A stretch of DNA of 64,000 bases, taken from NCBI GenBank assembly GCA_917880885.1, contig OU862922.1:21452627-21516626 (forward strand), read 5' to 3'. The notes below the pieces were generated by a model. It did not search any database, was not told where the DNA came from, and saw nothing but the letters and a program-made list of their open reading frames with translations. Origin of the DNA: Limnephilus marmoratus. Taxonomy: Eukaryota; Arthropoda; Insecta; Trichoptera; Limnephilidae. Both the position numbers and the translations under genes were made by a program. Positions 55,715 to 64,000 of the stretch are shown piece by piece; positions within the stretch are counted from its first letter, which is position 1, and each line of letters opens with the position of its first letter.

Positions 55715-56289
55715 AATCCATATTCCAAACATATAACATTTTGTTCACTTTTAAAAAATTAAGTATTGAAGAATTAATTACCTATCAGAACGACATCGCC
55801 AGAAAAATTCGGTCGAGATTAAGCACAAAAACCATCTTTCAAGTTACAAAAATGGCTAACGCCTAAACTAGTTGCTAGAATTCAATAAATAAAAAAAATA
55901 ACGTGCAATGCCAGTAATACGCGCATACCAACAAATGGAAAACGAAAACCGTCAACTTTCATTCGCTCTAGATATTAAGGAAAAATCTAAAAATAATGAA
56001 TCGCTCTTGGAGGGGTTAACACTAAAAGGTTAACACTATTTCTAAGTATTATGTTGTGGGCGTATGTTGGGTGGAAGTAAACTCAAATTTTAAGGAATTT
56101 AAAATTAATTTTGTAATTTTTTTATTTTGAAATTCGTTTCTTAATAGATTTTCCATTTTAACGGTCTATGTGGGGCCTAGGAGTCAGATCAATTTACGAA
56201 GCATTAATTTTAGAATTTCAGTCCACTCGGCAATAAAGCATGCTCTCACTTCAACAGGTGTCTCAAGAAAGCAGATCCACCTAATTAAA

Positions 56290-56640
56290 AAAAAACCCTT
56301 TTTTATTTTACGTGTACATGTCTATATACATATTTATTTCGAAATACACGGCACAACATGTGCCATTAACATAGTTAACTAATAAATAGTATCTACAACA
56401 ACAATATTAACATAATTATAAAAAATGTATAGTATAAAATATAAAGTAAAGAGTACAAAGTATAGTTTTAAGTAAAAATAAAAAGTAAAATATAGAAATA
56501 TAAGATATCTTTAAAGGGTACAAAGTTTTAAATATAAATCATAAAAAGTTATAAAATATAAAAAGTTGTACAGTAAGAAATCCTCTTAGGAGCAAGAAAA
56601 AAATTAATGCAAAGTAAAATAATTAATAGGTAGGTATTAC
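56290..56640 (-). mobile_element. Probable LINE 3' untranslated region
   Basis: A TGTACATGTCTATATACATAT block and a small hairpin (GGCACA/TGTGCC near 56350) on plus precede an A-rich region with AAAATATAAAGTAAAG motifs, the same order as the LINE ends at 21601 and 42366. No coding sequence remains. Confidence 0.4.
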
Positions 56641-58140
56641 GGATTATGTCAACATGATGTCAACGATGTGAACCGATATGATAAATTTTACAAGTAGGTA
56701 GGTACCTATGATTTCTAAGGTATTCATTAATTTTAGAGTGCAAGTTCTTTTAAGTCTGAACTACACTCCAATCTTCCATTTAATTCTGAAATTTGCTCAT
56801 TTAAATAAAATTAATATATATGTTATTTCACCTTTATTATATATATTTTATTTCATTTCCTTTCTCTGTAATTTTAAATGATGGCCTAGAAAACCTTGAT
56901 GGGTGAAAGCCAGAAATAATTGAAAAAAAATACTGGTAGGCATATTATGTTTACCTGATGTATTTTGTTTTGATGCATCTTTTGTGTGAGGCCAGATTAC
57001 CGGCGGCGTGATCGATATTAGCGTATTCAATGCCTAAAACATGCAAGCGATTTATGATTGAATTTTGTTCTATTTTATTTAGTATTATGTACATTGTACA
57101 TACATCAGGTAGGTACATGTACCCAAAGTTCTCACGTTATAATTGAAGAGGAAGGTACCCACTGCCCTGCTATAAAAACACCTGAATAAACATCTATTCC
57201 TTAGGCTGAAATGTTTATTGGTAGGTGTCCAATCCTAATTAGGTACTTACTAATATTCTCACTGCCACCTATCACCTATTCCCCTATTGCATCATCCGGT
57301 AAACAAAATATCGTAACCAAATAAGGCATTGTAAAACGAACGTAAAACAACCGAGTTTTTTTGAAAAAGGAACAACTGGTTTTAAAATCGAATATGACTA
57401 AGCGCGGCACAATTTATTTTTAAGAGTCCGGTCAAATATATCGCATCAGAGAAAGTTGCCGCATCTAAAAAATGGATGCATAAAGTAATACTGCAACAAC
57501 TTAATAATTAAACAATTTAATTTCCTTGTGCGGACATAGATATGCATTATGTATGTGAAAGAAAACTATCAAGGTAAACATAATATTTTCAAATCCAGAC
57601 AAGCGATAAGGAACTCATCTAAACTGTAAATATCGTGGGATACTACTACAATTACTACAATTAGGCAACTCTGAAATCAGCTTTGTTGGGAAACCGTGTT
57701 ACCTATATTTTGGAAATAATAAAATAGCTAATTATTTTTTAATGTAGGTATTTATGTACAAAAATGGAATGATACACCTATTAGTTACATACAAAAATGC
57801 AACGAAGGCAACTTAAGTAATTCCACAAATTTTAGTGCTACAACCAGATAAGTCTAGTTTCCTGATTGAGACGTGGAATGACATTTATTGATTAATTTGG
57901 TTACTCTAGTTACCGAATTTTAGAATTAAACCATAATGGTTTTTGGAGATAACCACAATATATATATATATTCAAATAATATACATATTATTATTTATAT
58001 ATATCCAATGCGTCACTATTATCTGTTTGTAGCATTCATGGACAAGGAAATAAGATTTATGCTTTTGGTGTGTAAATCAAAAACGCTGGTTTCAGATTTA
58101 TCTAGTTGTGGTAATTACCCCACGATTTCATGATCATGTC
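56641..58140. other. No gene recognised
   Basis: AT-rich; a 60-codon minus frame at 56848-57030 and a (TA)n patch at 57957-57970 only. Confidence 0.35.
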
Positions 58141-58725
58141 AGATGATTATTTTTAATCTTTTAATAAAATTTATTAGAAATACAGAACAGAGAAAATGAA
58201 AGAAATAAAAAGAAAAGACAAGAGAAAATAATAATGGAAAAAACATTAAAACGAATAGCGGAAAAACAGAGATTAGTACAAAAAAGTTCTTTCACTTAAC
58301 CATTTTTTTAGCGTACATTTCCTTCTGAGACTCAATTCACAGCTTTTTATTGCGTTGGGTAACATGTTGTAAATTATTGGGACAAGGTATTCTAGAGTTC
58401 TTTGACCGTATTTATTTAGGTATCTGGGAATTATAAGTCCATCATTTGCAGTTAGTCTTGTATTATGAACATGAACCACTAGTTTATTATATTTAGATTG
58501 AGATGTATGCTGACTCGCAATTTTAAGCCACAATATATCACGAACAGATAATAAATTTACAGAGTTGTATAGTAACGATTTTGGTATATCATGTCTTTGT
58601 TCGTATTCAGTTTTTTTTAATAATATTTTTTCCAAAGAATATTGTACGTTTTGCACTGAAAGAAGGTTTATTTTTGTTGAATGTCCCCATGTGGTTATTC
58701 CATATCTTATTAGGGATTCCGCCAA
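58141..58725 (-). mobile_element. CR1/Jockey-like LINE, intact C-terminal frame
   Basis: A 150-codon minus frame (58725-58273) is open to its stop and reads as the region after the polymerase: SLIRYGITTWGHS, VQNVQYSLEKILLKK, VNLLSVRDILWLKIA, a VHNTRLTANDGLIIPR block and P-IYNMLPNAIK-KWLSE. An A-rich 3' region follows. The absence of stops or frameshifts suggests a younger insertion than the other LINE fragments here. It is truncated at 58726. Confidence 0.9.
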
Positions 58726-58834
58726 TTAATTTCAATTTCATTACGAGCATTTAAGATTTTTTTCCTAAACTTTTGGCGTCCTGACTCAAACTTACAATCA
58801 GTTACATCCGGTGTAATGAAATTTGTTTAATTTA

Positions 58835-60022
58835 GGGCCGTCTGTTTCAACAGAAAGTTAAATCGTGTCCTAAAGTTAAATTTTAACTGTCAGTTAAAGT
58901 AACGAGGACGTTAAATAGGACCGCGGGCTGTTTCAAGTGTATTTTCGCCAAAGTAATAGTTGTCAGTGTGGCCAGTCTAAAAAGCAGAATATTCCTCGGA
59001 ATTATGTCAAAAAACGCATCGAAATATTTTTTGATGCGGCAACACCGTATACTAAATCAGAAAAACTGTCAAAATATCCGGTTGTATTTTGTTTCGCGTC
59101 GTAAGATCTGACGGCTTTGTTCCGATAAAAGTATTTGTATGAATATTTACAAATAAATGACGACCTACATAATTATTATAAAACATATAATATACAATAT
59201 GAATGTAATTTACTTTCCAGTGGTTGTGATATCTCCTTGAATTTGAAGTGTCACATATTTTACGAGATCTTATTTATGGTATCGAAAACATTAGAAAAAC
59301 ATACATTTTGTAGCTTTTTGAAAATCCGTTTGTAAGAGTATTACATAAAACGTAAGTAGTAGGTGTACGTGTACAAACTACACTAGCATTAATAGAGTCT
59401 TTTAAATGCAGCTTCACTCGCTAATGTCGATATACGAAACGATTCTAACGTACTACTCATGTTATATTTTTGTAATGTTTATGATACAATAGGTATATTG
59501 ATTTGAAGATCTTGTAAAATGTGCGATACATCCATTTAATATAGATTGTCTCTAAAAGGCAACGCTAAATATGTCGATATCAGAATTGATTATGTTCAAC
59601 AGCAAGATTTTTTCGACATGCTGTGCCGCGCCAAAAATAATTCGAAATCATCCCAGATAACCATATTATTAACGCGGGGACGAAATGTTTTGGTTTTCGC
59701 TGCAAGATATATTGGATGAGGAATTCATCGTCATTATCATACTCTTCTACAATATTTATCATGATTAGGTACTGATTAGTATATTAGTAATCTATGTTGA
59801 AGCACCCATTTCCATACTTTACATCGACCAGAACTGTCAAATATGCCAATATGGCGGAGTAACTCTAGAGTAACTATCGGTTTTCGGAAAGTAAATACAA
59901 AAGTTAAAAGTAACATAAAACAAGCAGTCAAATTGATTGAAAAACGCATTTTGGTGAAATTTAACTATAGTAACGGCATTTTGTTTTACTTTTACTTTAG
60001 CGAGCGTTGAAACAGACGGCCC
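58835..60022. mobile_element. PIF/Harbinger element, 1188 bp, degraded
   Basis: Inverted ends GGGCCGTCTGTTTCAAC are perfect over 17 bp. TTA flanks both sides (58832-58834 and 60023-60025), the TWA target typical of PIF/Harbinger. The minus frame at 59580-59762 (EEYDNDDEFL near its start) together with an ILLLNIINSDIDI segment in another frame faintly resembles the N-terminal part of Harbinger transposases, but this is weak. Confidence 0.82.
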
Positions 60023-60359
60023 TTATTCTGTTTGGAATGAGAAGTTCAGCTTAAAGTCATAATGAGCCATGAAGATTTTTAAGTATTTTTTTAAATGACT
60101 AGCCAATGTTTTCCAAAAATTCAATTGTAACTTTGTCATCAAATCCGTTTCAGCTTTTGCACAAATTGTGGTCAGCGAAAGAGAACTGTCATGTTATTAA
60201 GCTTGTCTTATTACAATTTGATAGAAAGTTAAAACCCCCTAGAATCGGCTTTTAACGGGGACCTTTCAAATGTCAAAAACAAGATGGCGCAGAATGGCCA
60301 TCTGATGACTTTGTCACACATGAATTACCGCGAAACAACTGGGCCCAAAATTTAGACAA

Positions 60360-60650
60360 GACGCCATGTTGTTTGTCCCGAATATATACCGCCCGCGCCT
60401 CCCCCGTCGCCATGAGTGGGCCAGAAGACCAACCGTAGCGGACCGGTGCCCTTCCACCCTGCCTCCGGTGACCCGATGCTCACTTTTATCCCTAGTGTCT
60501 TCAGGTCTTTCCGCCCTTAATCCCAACACTTTCTTCGAGGGCCTACCGGGAAGCCGGCTCAGGGACGCGGACACCGAGTCTCGCTTGCGACTGGACTGAT
60601 GGCTCCGCTTATCCTCGGCGGGCTGCCGGATGACTGTAGCTCAGCTGCGT
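60360..60650 (+). other. GC-rich island of unknown origin
   Basis: About 290 bp of GC- and CpG-rich DNA in AT-rich surroundings, with long open frames on both strands (minus 60574-60314, plus 60366-60599) and no recognisable domain. A CAAGATGGCG motif (YY1-like promoter element) lies just upstream at about 60280. A plausible 88-nt intron (60651-60738, GT...TTTTATTTCAG) follows. It could be an exon with its promoter, or an unfamiliar repeat. Confidence 0.35.
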
Positions 60651-61189
60651 TGGTTAAGTCAAACAATCTCATCATAATATGTAAAAAAAAAATATTCTCT
60701 TAACTTTTCTTCCTACATATTAACAAACTTTTATTTCAGCTACATCAGGTGGCGGAGATGAGACGTGATACTGTGAAGTAAATAACTAACAACATGTACG
60801 CACTCGCATACTGCCTGCTAACAATGTATGCCCGGACATTGGGGGTCTAGAGTCATTTTAAATAAAAAGTAGCTTCCTTATAAATAAAAAATTTGAGTCC
60901 TGACGAGTACGGTGAAGGAGGAAACCATCTGTTTCCTTAGAACGCCGTGGGAAAGTGGTGGGCAACCTCCAATGACCCGAATATAAAAAAATGTTCATTT
61001 CAAAAATAATATTTCGAAAAGTTTAAGTCTGGCAAAGTTGAGTGGATACTATCATTGTTTTAAACAATTTTTATACTTTCAAGGTTTCTCTACCTGTCAT
61101 ATGAAAAAAAAAATTTTTTTAAACACCGTAACTTTTACTTTCATTATATTTTTGATTTTGATAGATTCATTAAAATTATTAAAATTAAT

Positions 61190-61445
61190 TTCCCAAATCT
61201 AGCTGGATAAAATATAAGAAAATAAAATTAATTAAAATAAATTAATTAAGTTAATAAATTTAAATAACAAGATCATAATGTAAGGTAGGTTTGTGAAGGT
61301 GAAACTGTGGATAGGTATTGTTGTATGTTTTGTTAACACCTCACTAGGAGAACCTGTACTGAGGTGTTTACTTGTTTATTTTTGATTATGTGTGACAAGT
61401 ATTTATGTGTTGTAATAGAAAGTTTTTTTTTTTTTTTTTTTTAAT
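61190..61445 (-). repeat. LINE-type 3' hairpin, copy 7, with poly-T
   Basis: The stem AACACCTCA (61335-61343) pairs with TGAGGTGTT (61360-61368) and carries the conserved loop. A T-run of about 20 lies at 61423-61442. AATTAATTAA-rich DNA lies on the other side. No coding. Confidence 0.6.
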
Positions 61446-61659
61446 AGTTATTGGTTATTTAGAAGAGAAAAAAGAAGTATATATATTAGAGAAATATTAA
61501 AAATATATACTTCTTTTTTCTATAGTACACACATATACAAATTGTAGTGTATGTATAGTTGTTGGATACTTGAAAAACTACTTATTACTACTAATTTTTA
61601 GGTTTATTTAAATTTATATTTTTTATAGTTTTAATATATTATTATTATAATATATTCAC

Positions 61660-61870
61660 AGTTGCAACAGTCGGATAACGGAGGTGCGATACCGAGAACA
61701 CCTTAGCGGTGAGTCTCCGTCTCTCGTAGGGGATGACGCACCAGACAAACAAAACCAACACAACTGAAATTTCCTGGTAGTGACTCATCTAACTGGTCCT
61801 TCCGTTGCTATGGGAGATGCGGTAATACTATGACAGCCGATAAACACACGGCGAGCCTACACTACATTTT
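61660..61870. other. Less AT-rich patch, unrecognised
   Basis: Contains a possible 47-nt exon (61662-61708) between a poor acceptor and a CG|GTGAGT donor. No family recognised. Confidence 0.25.
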
Positions 61871-63189
61871 TTTACACCTGTATATTTTACCTTGTATTTA
61901 CCTGCTTCATTTACTGTTGTGTTTTATTAGTGATTCACTTGGAAATTGTTCTGGTATTTCTTTCAAATTTTATTGATTCCTTTTACTGTTATAGAATACT
62001 TCGTTGTACTTGGAAAATATGTGACCAGAGACTGTTGGTGTATTTATCCATTTCTTCTGTAGTTATTGCTGATGTAGTGATTTTCGTCAGTTAAATTTGT
62101 GTAATTTATAGGAATTTGTTCTACGCGTTTTGCATTGTTCATTTGAATGCTAATGGTTGTTATACTAAAAATATTTTCTTTTTATTTAACTAGTTTTGAT
62201 ACTAAGTTGTGTTTCTTAAAAACAATAACGATACACAATTTCCTCGTAAACAGTAAGGTTTTTCTTCCGTTGACGTTAGATTATTGGAATACACTCTATT
62301 ATGCAATCTGTCATAGATGTTTCCATAACTTAGCGTTCATATAACAAGGTTAGTTAGTACCTTTCATAAAAATCTGCTTTCAAATCTGAGTATTAATACG
62401 TTAGCATCTGTACGGTTGACATTTAAGAACCCGTCTTCGAGTACGTCTCTGATGCCGCGGCTTATGCAAAACCATTTTGTTGGGTGAGTTTCTTATGAAG
62501 CTACTGCCGTGTCGACCGCCATCCGCAGGGTCTAGTTAAGTATTAGTATACACGAACTACAAATTATTCATGGTTGTTCGTGTCTCCTAGCTCTTATTAA
62601 AAAAATGTTCGTATTATTGGAACCTACTGCTTTATGTTTTATTTTAAATTATACTTAGTAATCTAACAATTATTTATAATATAATAACTAACGCAGTTAA
62701 ATTAAACAAATTAAGTTCCATTCATATTTATATAAAGCTTTATAATAAACATTCTATATATAGAAATTCTATATAAATAAATGATGCACATAAACATAAA
62801 CTACAAGTAAACAAAAACAAAAGAAAAATAGACAATATAACAATTAAAAATAAGAGCATCAAAAACAGTAATAATGAGTAGGTAGATAACTATCCATAAT
62901 TTTTGCATAAGAATTTTTGCATATTCACTTTGTTTGATTTTACGTATGTATTCCAAGGTACCTACAGTTGAAAATGTTTACATCTCGTTGTGTGGAATGT
63001 GTTGTAGATAAGACCCAGTAATGAATTTTGCGGATACTTAGATTAACAATATCTACTGAATAGCCATTCGATATGGTATGTCGTTTAGGGCAACGAGATG
63101 CAAATTCTTTGTAACAGACATGATGCATCAACAAGACAGTTAACTATTTTGTGTAAGATTTTTTTTGTTGATATTAATATTGATAACTA
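61871..63189. other. No gene recognised
   Basis: AT-rich; an A-rich stretch at 62780-62880 resembles LINE 3' untranslated regions. A 64-codon minus frame (62940-63134) is not assignable. Confidence 0.35.
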
Positions 63190-63868
63190 CAGGATAATGC
63201 GGAAAATAAATATTAATATTTATTTAAATAAATGAAGACAATATAAGCGAAACTCAATCGAAAATCTGGAAACATAAAAATCAGAAAAACATATTGACAC
63301 CTCTGGGACTCGAACCCACGACCTCTTGCTTTCCGGGCAAACGCGCTAACCACTGCGCCACGGTGTCGATATGAAATTCGGTCATGTTTAACTGTACCAT
63401 ACTTCGACTAAGAACCACCTACATTATCTTCATTTTCTTTAACGCATATATTATTGGCAACTATCCTTATGTATGATTGCAAGATTCAAACCCGAACTAA
63501 ATGCTCTCTAGATAGAGTATGGATAAATCTTTATCCATTTTATTTAATATGCGACATCTATCGACTTTTCTGCAAGTCTAGGATGAATATTTTTTTTTTT
63601 TTTTTAACTTTATGAGTAAAACCTCAAATTGTAATATTTAAATAAATGAAGACAATATAAGCGAAACTCAATCTAAAATCTGGAAACAGAAATCGAGTCC
63701 CAGAGGTGTCAATATGTTTTTCTGATTTTTCTGTTTCCAGATTTTCGATTGAGTTTCGCTTATATTGTCTTCATTTATTTAAATATTACAATTTGAGGTT
63801 TTACTCATAAAGTTAAAATAAAAAATAAAAAATAATATTTATTTTATTTTCCGCATTATCCTGTAGTT
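63190..63868. repeat. Compound SINE E foldback
   Basis: Outer inverted blocks CTACAGGATAATGCGGAAAA (63190 onward) and TTTTCCGCATTATCCTGTAG (ending near 63867) enclose a minus SINE E with a good tRNA-like head (63291-63366), then a second inverted pair, 63606-63690 against 63731-63815, of about 84 bp and nearly perfect. The 40-nt centre holds the T-arm end of the head. Confidence 0.88.
63291..63366 (-). repeat. tRNA-like head of SINE E
   Basis: On minus: acceptor GACACC/GGTGTC, D-arm GGCGCAGTGGTTAGCGC, anticodon stem TTTGC/GCAAG with loop CCGGAAA (GGA, Ser-type), T-arm TGGGTTCGAGTCCCA. Position 33 is C, unlike real tRNAs, and the T stem has a G-G mismatch at its base. A Pol III internal promoter is likely retained. 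Confidence 0.7.
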
Positions 63869-64000
63869 TTTAATACATTAGTGAAATAAGGCAGTCTTTT
63901 TTTAGCCGTATTTGTCCAAATTATTGGAGGCTCTAATATTATGCAAACGGTCGCATTTATTATTTTTGTGGCATTTATTTTCAATACGTTTTTACAAATT

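Noticed and set aside
60640..60670. tRNA A-box-like TGTAGCTCAGCTGCGTTGG
   Set aside because: No B-box or pairing stems at the proper distance.
61662..61708. 47-nt candidate exon with a CG|GTGAGT donor
   Set aside because: The acceptor has no pyrimidine tract and the length does not preserve any frame known here.
62940..63134. 64-codon minus frame slightly like a LINE C-terminus
   Set aside because: Only a short RHTISNGYSVDI-like stretch is suggestive; no flanking LINE blocks or tail could be matched.

Overview
The window looks like AT-rich, repeat-dense nuclear DNA from an insect, most probably a lepidopteran. The evidence is RTE- and CR1/Jockey-type LINE tails, Helitrons ending in CTAG|T after a GGCCGGGT motif, tRNA-headed SINEs and many short TIR elements. 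There is no bacterial-style gene organisation. Almost every open frame is an accident or the corpse of a mobile element.

Host coding signal is minimal. The only convincing piece is a 49-nt internal exon at 52212-52260 on the plus strand. It has strong splice sites on both sides and encodes the hydrophobic core of a secretory signal peptide. Its partner exons are not identified with confidence. A GC-rich island at 60360-60650 is compositionally foreign to its surroundings and may be exonic, but I do not recognise it.

LINEs and related elements: RTE ends at 394-795 and 14767-15157; CR1/Jockey-like reverse-transcriptase C-termini at 39750-40235, 42366-43255, 46647-47175, 47313-48180 and 58141-58725; a Penelope-like GIY-YIG endonuclease fragment at 25772-26176 with a hammerhead-ribozyme motif downstream; a second hammerhead motif in a foldback at 15742-16038; and a decayed YqaJ-nuclease gene at 35290-36790.

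SINE families: A (unclassified, poly-A tailed, about 320 or 450 bp), B (tRNA-Val(CAC)-like head, about 420 bp) and C/E (tRNA-headed, repeatedly found as inverted pairs). DNA elements include PIF/Harbinger-type MITEs with TTA or TAA target duplications, a Tc1/mariner-type MITE with TA, a Mutator-like family with 9-bp duplications and an internal 151-bp minisatellite, Helitrons, and several long foldbacks. Nested insertions give relative ages: SINE B in SINE A (9158), RTE in the Mutator-like element (14767), SINE A in a Helitron (31242), an LTR-like unit in SINE B (41998), and a LINE in repeat L (42366).

The most unusual structures are: a complete tRNA cloverleaf inside a near-perfect 127-bp inverted repeat (7781-8070) and related tRNA-SINE foldbacks (7384, 52742, 63190); a 3' hairpin with a conserved loop and changing stem at seven places; dimer-type hammerhead motifs; and the Mutator-like family carrying three, two or one copies of the same 151-bp unit. 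Stretches not listed are AT-rich DNA in which I see nothing specific.
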